64,000 bases of DNA from Heterodera schachtii (Eukaryota > Nematoda > Chromadorea > Rhabditida > Heteroderidae): NCBI GenBank assembly GCA_023374025.1, contig SIJG01000052.1:455781-519780 (forward strand), written 5' to 3'. Each line of letters begins with the position of its first letter. Position 1 is the stretch's first letter. The notes below the pieces were generated by a model. That model did not search any database. It saw only the letters and a list, made by a program, of their open reading frames with translations, and was not told the origin of the DNA. Positions 45,290 to 56,607 of this stretch are shown piece after piece. The position numbers were made by a program, and so were the translations under genes.

Positions 45290-48120
45290 CTCTAAATGAT
45301 ATTTTTTTAGGCATTTTATTGCAAATTTTTTATTAAAGATTAAAATTTGTTTAATTTACTAATTTTTTTAAAGAATATTTGTTTGACTTCTAGCATCGAC
45401 ATTTTGGAATAGTTTATTAAAATAATTTTTCTTGGCATCGTTTCGTCATAAGAAAATTTTCTGCAAATCATGCTTCCCTCTATATAATCAAGATAATTTA
45501 TTATATAATTCGTCGTTTTGTATTTAAATTGATTTGTTTTTATTAATTTAATTTAAATATTATTTTAATTTATTTTTTTTTTTTTGCAAATAGCTTTTGT
45601 TTCTTTAAGTTTCTCAGAAATAAAGAAGAATAATTTATCTTTATGTTATAAAGAATGATTTTTTTTCAATTTTAAAATTAAATTTTTTTATTAATTATCG
45701 TGATTTATATGCTATTTTGTTAAACCTTAAGATCATAAATATCGAACACTTTATTTTATCAAAATCATTTATTTTTCAAAGATATTTATTGTATTTTAAT
45801 GCATTAAGCTATTTTATGAAAATATTTTATATTGCTATAATCGTTTTTAGTATATGTTTTTATATAGTTTGAAATATTTTGTTTAATTGTTCTTAAAAAT
45901 ATTAATTTTTTTATTTTATAATGCATTTGAATTTAAAGAGAACCTTGTAATTCATAAAATAAAATTTAAACGATCCGCTTTTTAATAATCTTCACTTCGT
46001 TAATTATTCTTATATAAGTTTTAATTTCTCATGTTTAATTATTCATTATAAAAAAGATGATGAATTTTGTTATCATAGCACTCGTGGTATACGTTCTTCA
46101 ATAATTGAAATTTTGTCTCCCTCAATTTAAGTTTTATTAAATCGATTTGTTTATTTTTATTCTTTTTAATCTATTTTTGAAAAAAAAATTCAAATGAATG
46201 TACCAGTCAGTATTAAGATTTGTTTTTCTTAATATTATTTAATCATGCTATAAAAATTTATGCTAATATTTTAAATTTTATTTTAGTAATGAGATAAATG
46301 TTGGTCACTTTATTTGAATCTGGTTTATTTAATCAAAAAATGCTTTTTATTCTGCCTATTTACTTCTATATTAGTCGAAGATTTAACTTTTTATGATAAT
46401 TTAATGTTTTCATTGTCATTACCAGGATTTGAACGCATCTTTTTAATAACATAAAAGAATTATTTCGGGGTTTTTTGACATAATTACGAAAAGCTCTACC
46501 TGAAATCGTAAAATGAGCATTTTAACAATATTTTTGACACTTACTACGACCAAAACGTTGAAATTTGCAAAGTTCAGAGAAAATTTGTTAAAAGACCATA
46601 AAAGATCATCGGATTCCTAATTTTTTCAGGCTAAGAGCTTATCTGTCGTCACCTGTGATGGGCCGGGGGAATATATCGTATGATGTGGAAAAAATTTTAT
46701 ATTTACAAAAAATATACTTCTTTCAAAATTCTATCGAACTTGAAATAAAAACGAAATCAAAATTAAAAAAAAATTATGGCCAAATAAAAAGGGAAAGACA
46801 AATTTTAAGACATGCACTAAAATTATTAAGGTATATAATATGTTTTTTTGTGCATTTTATCATTTTATTGCATTAATTTTGAATTAATTTAAATTTCAAC
46901 TTTTTGTTCGAATCCGGGTCCAGAGTTAGGAATTAGGCGAAATGAATGTCATATCGTAATAAGAGATCCCGAAAACTCCTAAAACATTTTTGGGATTTAT
47001 CAAAAATTCAATTTTTTCAAAAAATGGGAGGAGGATCGGCCCTATTATCCAGAAAAGTTCTGATTTTTGAGTAGTGACTAAATTTTTCTTATTTTTTTTA
47101 TTTTCTTTATTTTTGAAATTTTGTGGCATAATGTCAAGGAGAAAAATATAAAATATTTGAAACATTTTATTCAAATAAATTGTTAAAACAACTGATTCAA
47201 TTTTTTTGAAAATGTTTTTTTTGGACTCTGAAACCCGATTTTTTGTACTTGAAATTTTGTTTTTAAAAATTTTGCTCCGACCTCCGGTGTAAACAGTAAA
47301 TTGGGCTGAAAACATAAATTGAAGTAAAAATTAAGGCTCAAATACAGTTTATGTGCCCAATGACTTTTATGCGTCCGATCAATATTCAATTTTTTATGCG
47401 TCCAATCATTTTTTGCGTCAAATCAAATTTTCATCTGGTGGCCATGTTTCGGCTATCTCTATTTCCAAAGTCCTTCGCCTTGACTCAACATGTGGGATGG
47501 CTCGGCTTAATAATTGGAAATAGGATAATGAAGAGCGAACCCTTGGCATTTTTGCGCAATTTGTCCTAATATTAACAAAAACTACGACAAAGGTCGTGTT
47601 GATTAACGAATCTAGCTATGAAACGGAAAACAATGTACGTGTATAAGACTAGTAATTCTTAGAAGATAATCCAAACTTGTAGGGATTTTTGTAAAAAATC
47701 TTGATGGAGAATTTTCAATCTACTATAATTCGACGCAAAGAATTGATTGGACGCATAAAATTTGATTGAAGGCATAAAAATTAATGGACGCATAAAAATT
47801 AATGGACACAAAGAATTGATTAGCCGCATAAAAGTGGGGAAATGCCAAATGATATGCAAAGAAAATGTCAATAATGCCAACGAGTCGGCGTCGTTTTGGG
47901 CTGATTTTCTATTAATGCAGAGAAAGAGTCAGATAGCAAAAAGACATAGAGGAGAAAGAGGGAAGGAGGGAGGGAGTGGAAGTCGGAGAGAAACAGATGA
48001 GATAGAATGAGAGAAAGAGAGAGAGAGAGAGAGAAGGAGAGAGAGATATATAGAGTTTAAATTTTGGCGTTCTGATTTCAAAAATTAAACTGGGAGCCCA
48101 AAAGGAAAAGGCAGCCTTTT
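45290..48120 (+). repeat. Diverged copy of the A/B repeat, 5' and middle part
   Basis: Blocks correspond in order to about 28000-29500 of copy A: the ACATTTTGGAATA region (45405), the GAATCCGGGTCC...AGGCGAAATG region (46910), and the GA-rich tract followed by TTTAAATTTTGG and ACTGGGAGCCCAAA (about 47925-48100). It contains the inverted-repeat element at 47363-47835. Confidence 0.6.
47363..47835. mobile_element. Small foldback-like inverted-repeat element (473 bp)
   Basis: Left end ACTTTTATGCGTCC, right end in reverse complement ACTTTTATGCGGCT. Both ends consist of degenerate tandem repeats of a unit like TTTTATGCGTCCAATCAA (about 3 left, about 5 right), in inverted orientation. The core (about 47440-47730) contains a GC-richer segment with an open plus frame ending near 47569. 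No clean target duplication was found, so the borders are uncertain. It sits inside the diverged A/B-type repeat. Confidence 0.55.
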
Positions 48121-48976
48121 TGACTTTTAATTGTAATTAGAATCGGATAACAAAAAAGGTAAAAAATGAGTAATTTTTGGCCAATAATTGTAGGGCTTCA
48201 TTTTTAGACAAATGCCTAATTTTTTTGATAAAAATAATTGCTTTTAAAAATTTGGCCTTTTCTAGACAAAATAAAGTATTCTTTTTACTATGCTTCATTG
48301 TATAATAAATAATAATATTAAGTTTGTTGCTTTCCCTTGTATAAAATTTAAATCTCATGTTGCTTCCTTTTTGGATTAAAAAAATAATAAATAATTTTTG
48401 AGTTATTATTAAATATAAATTTATAAGATTAAATTTTTTAAATTTTGTATCTTCTTGCGCTGAACGACCGTCAGTCATTGATGAACTGATAGCCTATTTT
48501 TTAATTTAATTTTTATAAATTTTGAAATTCTTACTTCATTATTTTATATTGGAATTAATATTTATTGAGAGTCAAATATTTCTAAATAATTTTAATGTGC
48601 GAGTTGTTTATTAATGAAAATTTTGATTTTTCATTATATTAAAATTTTCTTTTTTAATTAATGTTCTTTATGTACTATTTTTAATTAAAAACCGTGCCAA
48701 AACATCTCCACCATGCAGCAAAGAACAAAAGTTTTATTTGAATTGCCTGTTGTATATATTTTATTTTTTTGCCTGTTTGTTTTATTTTAATTTTTTTTTG
48801 CGAAATACTATTATTTCGTAATTAAAAGTTTATGATGCAGTTGATTTTGATACAAGTAATATGGTTAAAGTGAATTTTAATCATCATATATTTATATTAA
48901 ATTCATTCATTTCTTGCGTCGAGCGAATGATATATTTTTAGCTTCATTCCTTTTGGTTATTAAAAGTAGAGACCGG

Positions 48977-49152
48977 ACAAGAGGGTCGGTCGGTCGGTTT
49001 CGGTTAAAAACAGAAAAAAAACCGAAACCGAAAAAAACCGAAAAACTCAAAAATTTTTCGGTCGGACGGTTTCGGTTAAAAAACCGAAAAAAAACCGAAC
49101 CGAAAAAAACCGAAGAAAAATTTTCGGTATATCGTTTCGGTTTCGGTTTTTT
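48977..49152. repeat. Low-complexity CGGTTT/AAACCG inverted array
   Basis: Alternating blocks of CGGTTTCGGTT and AACCGAAACCG, interspersed with A runs. The two orientations can pair to give several hairpins. The open frames across it on both strands come from its simple composition. Confidence 0.75.
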
Positions 49153-50080
49153 TGAATTTTTATATTTTTTCCAAAAAAAGCAATAAAACATTTTTATTAA
49201 CAGAAAAAGCTAAAGATCACCTCTGAACTAAATTGTAAAGCTATTGAAGCTCTATCGAATGGTGTACTAATTTTGAAAAATTGAAAAAAGGAAGCCAAAA
49301 AACATTTTTTTTAAATAGTGAGAAAAAGTGCCAAAATAGTTAAAAAAGTCCAAAATAGTGACTAATACAAAACTTTTAGTATCACTATGATGAAATTACC
49401 TTACAAATAGAGATGATTGAATTTTCTACTCATAACTCTTTCAATACCTAATTTAATTCTATGAACTTTTATTAGGTGCGGGTTGAAAAGTTACCCGCAG
49501 CTGAAGGTTAGTCAACCGGGTTAAGTTACGTTCAACTCAGGATTGACTCAAAATAAAAAAGCAAAAACACAAAAAATATTTATAAAAAATATAAAAAAAA
49601 TTATGAAAATGTCATCTATTTAAATAAGTAAAGTGCTCTTTAAACGTGCTGAGTCGATCCTAAAAAAGTATCAATGTGGGCGATCCTAAAAAAGTATCAA
49701 TGATAATAAATAATTAAATTTAATAATTGTTAATACAAATATTTTAAAATTTATATAAATATTTTATTTTTTAATTAATTTTAGACCGATTTTCAATTTC
49801 ATTAATGTACAATAGAAAAGTATCATCATATTATTTAAAATTATTATTCCAATTAAATTAAATGAAAATTATTTTTTGATCAAATTACAGTAAATATTTT
49901 AACCATTCGGTAAATTTTTTGCAAAAAATTTAATTCCATTAAAAATAACGTCACTTTTTGAGTCCGTAATAAGAGATGAAAATGCGAGAAAAAAGAAATG
50001 CTAAAAATGGATGGAAACAAACATAATGCTATGCCCATGGCATTTGAGGAGATAAAAGCCGCCAAGAACCGGCATGAAAT

Positions 50081-50527
50081 TCAACACACCACAGTTAAAA
50101 AGCCGCAGAGGAACGGCCTGGAAACTCTAAAAGCCAGACGAACGGCATGTAATTCTAGAATAGATCGAGTATTATTTTCCTTTTCACGTAAATACAAACA
50201 CTTGGAGCATGAAATATAGATATCATTTTTCTTTTCATTAGTCCGAATGTATTTTCTCCAATTTGATTCATTTCCAATTATAAAAATAGTGTTAGTCAGC
50301 TTTTTGGAGAAGCATTTTTCGACTTCAAGCTTAGGTGCAGGATCAACTTTATTTTTTGTGGGCGCAAAAACAATTTTTATCTTATGCAGGTAGCGTTTCA
50401 AAGTGCATATAGAAATCTGTATACCTTTTTGCATAAGTTGTTCATGTAGTTCATTAAGTGTCTTTATTTCCTTTTTTTCATAGCTTTTGACAAGTGATAG
50501 TTCGCTAGAGAATTTTTTACGAATGTT
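50081..50527 (-). CDS. Unidentified ORF inside the foldback-like element
   Basis: An open frame of about 148 codons on the minus strand with a Lys/Glu-rich N-terminal part. It includes ELHEQLMQKG followed by ICTLKRYLHKIK, which has the feel of a helical DNA-binding or HTH segment. A CSKC pair lies further on. The last 25 residues change character and may be out of frame. No clear start codon governs the whole frame; the first ATG is at 50434. It overlaps the small signal-peptide ORF in another frame, and a run of seven A in element sense near 50470-50480 could join the two by a frameshift. Family not recognised; a decayed element gene is the likeliest reading. Confidence 0.3.
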   Translation of the reverse strand, partial: NIRKKFSSELSLVKSYEKKEIKTLNELHEQLMQKGIQISICTLKRYLHKIKIVFAPTKNKVDPAPKLEVEKCFSKKLTNTIFIIGNESNWRKYIRTNEKKNDIYISCSKCLYLREKENNTRSILELHAVRLAFRVSRPFLCGFLTVVC

Positions 50528-50604
50528 TCAAATCCGGATTTGTGGCCTTCCAAATAATCAAGTAAGAGCAAGATAAAAATAAAGCTAATAAAAAATATTT
50601 TCAT
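50464..50604 (-). CDS. Small ORF with signal-peptide-like start, 46 codons
   Basis: ATG at 50604 in a good A-rich context, TAA at 50464-50466. The first 15 residues, MKIFFISFIFILLLL, form a short basic start plus hydrophobic core typical of a secretion signal. A polar, Lys-rich tail of about 28 residues follows, ending MKKRK. It lies wholly within the foldback-like transposon. It could be a small secreted peptide, or the first exon or frameshifted start of the longer ORF below it. A/T-rich codons make hydrophobic runs easy to find by chance in this region, so confidence is low. Confidence 0.3.
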   Translation of the reverse strand: MKIFFISFIFILLLLDYLEGHKSGFETFVKNSLANYHLSKAMKKRK

Positions 50605-51334
50605 TTTTATGACAATATATGACAAGAATGATTTTAACACTGAAGGGGAAGATATTTTATAAATTGAAAATATTTATTAATATGGCAGATAATATTGACA
50701 GCATTGATTATCGTTTCCGATGTAATAATATTTCATGCTAAAAATATTTTTATTATCTGCTTAAATATTATCTAATTAAATTATAATTAATTTAATTATT
50801 CATTATCATTGATACTTTTTTAGGATCGCCCACATTGATACTTTTTTAGGAACGCCCCATTGATACTTTTTTAGGATCGACCTAGCACCCTCTTTAAACA
50901 ATAATCGTATCTTTGTACAAAGAATTTAAATATGAAAATCCGGTCACGTGATTAGGTTTGTTTATTTTTTAGTTATATTTAATATCTTAATTATTTTTTT
51001 TTGTTCCATTTTTTTTGCTGATTTGACCCTTTACATGTAATCTATTAATTAATTTTTTTAAATCTTTTATTTGTTCCACTTTTTGGATAATTTTGATGGA
51101 CCCATTGCCATTATTAAATTTAATTTTATTATTAATCCTATTTTTAAGGGCTGAAACTTTGATCCTTTGTGTGTAAATTTATTTATAAATGTATTTTTAT
51201 TAATAATTATTATTTATTTTTTCATTATTGGTTTTTTTATTATTTCGTTTTATTATCATTTTTGTAGTCATGAAGGTGTTTTGGTTTTTTCTAATAAATT
51301 ATTTTATTTTATTTCACTATTTTTTAATTTCCTT

Positions 51335-51710
51335 CTCTAAAAAGTACTTTGGCTCCTTCAAGTGTTCCATAGGATCCCAAGTGGACTTTTCGAGATGGAA
51401 CCCTTTCTACAATTTCTTTAATTTATTAATTAATTTATAAGACACCAAATAGAAAAAAATTAATTTTGTCGACTGGTAATAACAGTCCTCAAAGTAATCG
51501 TCCCCAATGTCCTTGTTTTCGTATTCCTCATTCTCCATCAACACCGCTTTTTTACATCCATTCGTTTTTGCTTCCTTTTCCTCCTCGGGAATGGCTGCTA
51601 TGATCAATTTATGTTTCTATTTTTGAAGTATACAATTTATTGTTTTTTGTTTTGACCGAAATTTTAAAATAAATTTTTTGTATTACAATTAAACTTTTCC
51701 TTATGCGATA
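51335..51710 (+). repeat. Dispersed repeat, copy 2, with a coding-like insert
   Basis: Collinear with 39370-39650 except for an insert of about 130 bp at roughly 51471-51600. On the minus strand the insert is open and GC-richer, and encodes an acidic peptide with IPEEEKEAKTNG and ENKDIGDDYFEDC. This looks like a captured piece of a host exon; no family recognised. Confidence 0.55.
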
Positions 51711-54529
51711 AATCTCAAATTGATTTTTGTTTTTTGTGAAGATTATATTAAAAGAAAATAATATGGAATCAACGGGCTATGGATCTGAGGTTCTCCAATT
51801 CTTCCATGATTAAAGTTATCTTATTTTTTATATATATTTATATTTGTCATTGATTGCAATATGGTTTTCCTGTTTAGTACTTGCTTATAATATATATTCA
51901 GATTCACACATGCTCTCGTACAATATTGCCTTTTTATGTAAAAACATTAAAAATATGTAATTATGTAATAAAAACTACAAAATATGCACCAAATATGTAT
52001 AAAATATCAAAATATGTAAAATATCTATAAAAGCCCGAAATATGTAAAAATATGTAAATAAAAGTCCCAACTTTTGCTCGCAAACACAAAAAGAAAGTGT
52101 TTTTCCTACTCTTTAGAGCATGGAGAATCCATGAAAAAACATGTATTTGCAAAAAATTGAAAGCCCTAATTATATCACTTTTTATTAGTTTCGTTTATTT
52201 TATTCTTTTTGGTTATTTATTATTTCAAATGAGCATTGTTTGCTCAAAATATCGTTCAATTTCAGCAGATGAGTCGGTGAAGTATTGTGGACCATCACCG
52301 TAAATCAGGTATAATTTATTGACAAATTTTTATGGTTATGATTTTTTTATTTGTTTATTAAATATTAGTTTTTACCAAGTACTTAAATTGCTATATTTTA
52401 TATGTTATATTTCTTTTCAATATTAGTTTATTTTGTTTATTATCCTAATTTTTCTTTAGGGATATATAAATTGATTTTATTTTTTTATACAATTATTCAA
52501 CTTTTTTTTTAACTTACTTAATTGTAATTTCATTAATTCTTAGCGATTAGATTTTTTCAATTATTTGTTGTTATAGCATTTAATTCTTAACTTCATTTTA
52601 TGGCTGGCATTAATCAAAGTGCGCAGGGATCAAACCCATTGTCGTCAATAATTGATTGGTTGATTCTTATTTAGAATGGATATACAAAAAAGCAAAATAA
52701 AATTCAAATAATATAGTGATCTTTTCTTCCTTAATTAAAATTTTGAATTCAAAAATAAATTAAATTTTTTCAGCAAATAATTATGCAAAATAAAATTTTT
52801 TTTCAAATAATTGTTATCGTATATTTAATTTTGTTTAAATGAAAATTTTTATATAATATAAATTATTTGAAAAAATCTTTGTTTATTAAATTAATTTTCA
52901 ATGATTTTATTAACTTCTTTGTTGGATTTTTTATTTCACTTTAACACTGAATTCAATTATTATAAAAATTGTGAAATCGCATTCAAATTCGACAAAAAGC
53001 AACAATTACAAAATCATCCCGGCAAATATATATTTATTTATTTTTTGGGTATGGGTCATTAAACTTGGGCTAAAATTATGGGTTTTTAATTTTTGAAATA
53101 TTCTCTATAGATTTAGTAGTAATGGTAATTCTGTCTATTCTTCCGACTCAAAGGTCGGTTGGACATTTTTTCATTATATACATCAATTTTTAATAGTTTT
53201 TATTATTTTATTCTTTTGGTTTAATTTTTATTTAAATGCGCATTTGTTGCTCAAAATACCGTTATTTTCAGCAGTGAGAAGAATCAGGCACTCAAAATTT
53301 AAATTTATTATTTATTTATTAAATAATTGTTGTTATGCGAATAAAAATTTGAACACTTAATAGTTGTATCCAGTTAAAACAAATTAAACGAATTAAAGAA
53401 TATATTTTTTTCTTAATTACAAGCCAAATCCATTTGGATCCAACCAATATATGCTTGCTTAATAATTTATTTATTTTAGTTTTAGTCCTTTTGTTTATTT
53501 AAATTTTTTATTTTTAAAGATAAAAATTAGATTTAAGATTTTAGTTTATTTCAATTAAGGAAATTATTTTTATTTAAGTCTAATTTTATTTAAAATTATG
53601 ATTTTTTAAGCTTTTTTTCTGAGAAATGTTGTAAGCATTGCTTTCATTTTTATTTTCGTTTTTTCTTTATTTCCTCGCGTTTTTGTCAATGAAAAAGACG
53701 CGCTTATCGTCCTTCTCGCAGCTGACATTCAAGGATTAAATGATGGAAATTTTAGTCATTAATATTATAAAATAATATTGTAATATTATACAATTTAGTA
53801 TTTAGTTTATTAAATTATGTTGCGTAAAATCAAATTTCTTAGCTTCATAAATTTATTTCAGATGATACAGATTCCTTTTATTTGTATTGAATTTAATATC
53901 TATATTTTTTTAAAGTCTCAATTTTTATGATAAGGTTATAAATTAATATTTTCATTGCAATTCAAACGTTATTTTCTTTTTTTATCTTTTACATTAATAA
54001 TCATTGTATTGCTCTTTTTCTAATATGAAAATTAATGTTTTATTCCTTTCTAAATTAAAAAATGATTTGTACATTATCTCTTAAGTTGTTTTAAAGTTCT
54101 GTAAAAAACGAACGCGCATCATTTAACAACATTCCATGTCTCTCCCATGAAGTCAATAATGTTATTTCTGTCTCCCAAATTAATTATTTTATTTGTTTTT
54201 TCCAATTAATTATCATTTTTTGAATTAAATTATGGTTGCTTTTCTGAATTGCTAATTTTATTGCTATAGAAAATTAGGTTAGAATTGGGAAACATTTTTT
54301 ATGATAATGAAATCTTCTTAATCTGAGTATTCATTCCTTAAAAAATTACTAATTTTTTTGAATTATTTCGTATAATATTCTGTTTCCAGGTTTTATGCGG
54401 GATTCGTATTAATTTCATAAATCTTCATTCTATTCAAATCTATAATAAATTATTTGTTTTGATAATAATCAATTTATTCATTTATTTAATTTTAATCGAA
54501 TATTAAGTTTAATTTGTTGCAAAGTTTAT

Positions 54530-54961
54530 GGTATTTCTTTGTGTATTCTTCTGTTTTAAATGTTGGAGCGACATTTATATGCTTATATTTTTTAAACCCT
54601 CATTATCATTAAAATTTGTCATTCATTTCAAAATAGTTTTTCTAAATTGCGATAGAATCCTGTTTCTTTATTTATCGGATTTTTAAATTTTAAAGATTTA
54701 AAAAGATATTTATGTATCAGATTTAACAAAAATCAAACTCACGCCCAAGAAGACATTCGCTCAAACTCGATGAGATTATTAAAAATCATTTCACTAAAAA
54801 TTTCATATAAAGATTAATTTTTATGCTCTTGCTTTTTTTGAGTAATTGAATTCTTTCTTTGTTATTATAAATTGCTATATCTTTTGGAAAACTTCAATAT
54901 TAAAAGAAATAATTGGTATACTCGAACATTGTCGAACAGTATATTCTCTTCGTCATAGCAA
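54530..54961 (+). repeat. Diverged solitary copy of the palindrome arm and loop
   Basis: Matches the reverse complement of about 22560-22000 (right arm plus adjoining loop). Shared landmarks are ATTAAAATTTGTCATTCATT, ATATCTTTTGGAAAACTTCA-like sequence and ATTGGTATACTCG. No inverted partner is present here. Confidence 0.65.
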
Positions 54962-56271
54962 AATTTTTTAATTTTATATTAATACTATTGACTGCTCATT
55001 ATACTTTGGTATTAAAATAAATGTCCAATCTTATATAAAAAAAAATTAAACTTAAATTTTCTTTTATAAATAATATTACATAGTCAACAATGTTTTATTC
55101 CTTATTTGCTTCGAATTATTTTATCAAGTGTAGAGTACTCCTGTAGTCTCAGTTATTTAATAACTGCGTCTGCCTTAAATTGAAAACTTTAAGGCTAATT
55201 AAATTTTAAAAATTTAATTATTGAATTTTCTGATTTTTTTTAAATAATTGTTTGCTACTAATATTATTGAAATTTGAAATTATTATTTTTACTCTTATTA
55301 TTGTTTGAAAAGTTTTATTATTTATTTTGATTATGTAAAACTTTTAAATTTAATTTTGTTTGTTTACTACAATAATAGATTATGCAGCGGTAACTAGGCT
55401 AATTTCAAAAAAAGAAATTTTGTTATCAATTGTACAAGATAATTTCTGATCGTCCTTTCTTCGTCAAATCTGTTTCTTTTATAGTAATTTTTTCTATATT
55501 TTAAAATATTATAATTAAAATTTAATATTTTAATCTTAGTTTTTCGTTTGTATTTGCTACTTTTATATGTTTTATTTTTATAGAAAGCACTTTAATAGCA
55601 ATGTTTTTTGTTTCCTTCGAATGATATTTTAAAAACAATGAGTAAATTGTGTTCAAAATTTATTTGTCATTAATGTTAATTTTTTGTTGAATATTTATTT
55701 ATAGTTAAACAGTATTACTTAATTTGGTATTCCTGGTTGTTTTTATTATGTTTTAATATAAACAAGTTGTTAAGAAATTTTAATAACAAATATAAATATA
55801 TTCATTAAAAATTTGATATTCAAATTCTTTGTTGGCAAATTAATGTTTTTAACTGTTTTTACTTTTGAACCGTTTAATTGATATACCACAGGTATTAACG
55901 ATAATTACGTTTTATTACTCAATTTAAATAAAGGTCTTCAGTATTTTAAAATACTGTATTATTTTTTGGTTTTAATTTGTTTAATATATGTATTATATAA
56001 TCTTATGTTTTACACCTACCCTTCTTATTTATTTTGCATTTGCTAATTAATTATTTTTATTTAACTATGTATAAAATAATATTAAAATTTATTAATTTCA
56101 ATATCATCTGTTTATATCTTTTGTTTAATATTATTTTAAGTTTGTTGAGTTTTTCATTGGACATTAATTAATTTTCTTGTTCATTAAAAATATGGTATTT
56201 CTGTTTTACATAATTGACATAATTTGATAGACATTATCAGTATTGTATTTACTTATTTTGCCGATATAGCA

Positions 56272-56280
56272 TTTTCTTTT
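56272..56280 (+). repeat. Target site duplication of the MULE, left copy
   Basis: TTTTCTTTT directly before the left TIR, identical to 63348-63356. Nine bases is the typical Mutator superfamily length. Confidence 0.85.
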
Positions 56281-56391
56281 CGGTCAGGGTCGTTTTCGTA
56301 CCGCCATTTTCGTACCGCCGTTTTCGTACCGCCGTTTTCGTACCGAGGACGTTTTCGTACGGCCGTTTTCGTACGGGGGACGTTTTCGTAC
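56281..56391 (+). repeat. Left TIR of the MULE, seven tandem 14-bp units
   Basis: After CGGTCAGGGT come units CGTTTTCGTACCGC, CATTTTCGTACCGC, then two more CGTTTTC units. Three further copies, two of them preceded by GGA spacers, complete the array. The right TIR has the same layout in reverse complement with the CA-variant unit third instead of second. The units are candidate transposase binding sites. Confidence 0.9.
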
Positions 56392-56531
56392 TAGTTCTTG
56401 TACAAGCGTCAGATTCGATTAAAAAAACTTAAGAACTAATAGAACCAAAATGTATCATTTTATTTCCCATTCATAAAATATAATGTAGAAAATTCATAAA
56501 TTTAACAAAAATAACAAAATTCCGGGACAAA

Positions 56532-56607
56532 CTAGGGTCGCATCTCATAGTTTCGGGAAATACCGGCGAGAAAATTGTCAATGTTTTCGGGATTCACATT
56601 GGGATTG
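56532..56607 (-). pseudogene. C-terminal end of the MULE transposase, cut off by the retrotransposon
   Basis: The last 23 codons of the transposase frame, ending NYEMRP and TAG at 56532-56534. The frame is continuous with the exon ending at 61432 once the 56608-61431 insertion and one GATTG copy are set aside. Downstream to the left TIR there is no further coding sequence. Confidence 0.75.

Larger units (their letters stand above)
37967..45290. other. T-rich non-coding DNA with repeat fragments
   Basis: No convincing gene in 7.3 kb. It holds the repeat pieces listed at 39370-39650 and 40250-41930, the inverted counterpart of the 4262-4333 repeat (about 42771-42840), a GC-richer island at 42868-42945 and an LTR-like relic at 43410-43548. 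A 68-codon minus frame at 43890-44096 is protein-like in composition but unrecognised. Confidence 0.5.
49646..50889. mobile_element. Foldback/MULE-like DNA transposon with tandem terminal repeats (1244 bp)
   Basis: Left end GTGCTGAGTC and right end, in reverse complement, GGTGCTAGGTC. Each is followed by tandem units beginning GATCCTAAAAAAGTATCAAT (two units left, three right, spaced about 26 bp), then a shared ATAATRAATAATTAAATT. Left TIR about 49646-49720, right TIR about 50788-50889. The flanks CTCTTTAAAC at 49636-49645 and 50890-50899 are a perfect 10-bp target duplication. Length of duplication and tandem subterminal repeats fit Mutator/foldback elements. No transposase is recognised inside. 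It carries the two minus-strand frames at 50464-50604 and 50081-50527. Confidence 0.8.
50900..56271. other. T-rich non-coding DNA with repeat fragments
   Basis: No convincing gene in about 5.4 kb. Contents noticed: the repeat at 51335-51710 with a coding-like insert, an AAATATGTAAAA-rich array at about 51940-52050, a short direct repeat pair (about 52190-52275 and 53197-53285, sharing TTGCTCAAAATA and TTTCAGCAG), and the palindrome-related copy at 54530-54961. Confidence 0.5.

Noticed and set aside
46926..47315. 129-codon minus-strand ORF
   Set aside because: Composition is low-complexity Lys/Ile/Phe/Asn, and it crosses repeat fragments; looks like chance.
48907..49191. Overlapping frames on both strands across the CGGTTT array
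   Set aside because: They follow from the simple repeat itself.
51940..52050. AAATATGTAAAA-rich array, considered as a hAT subterminal region or CRISPR-like repeat
   Set aside because: Irregular spacing and degenerate units; no spacers, termini or target duplication.
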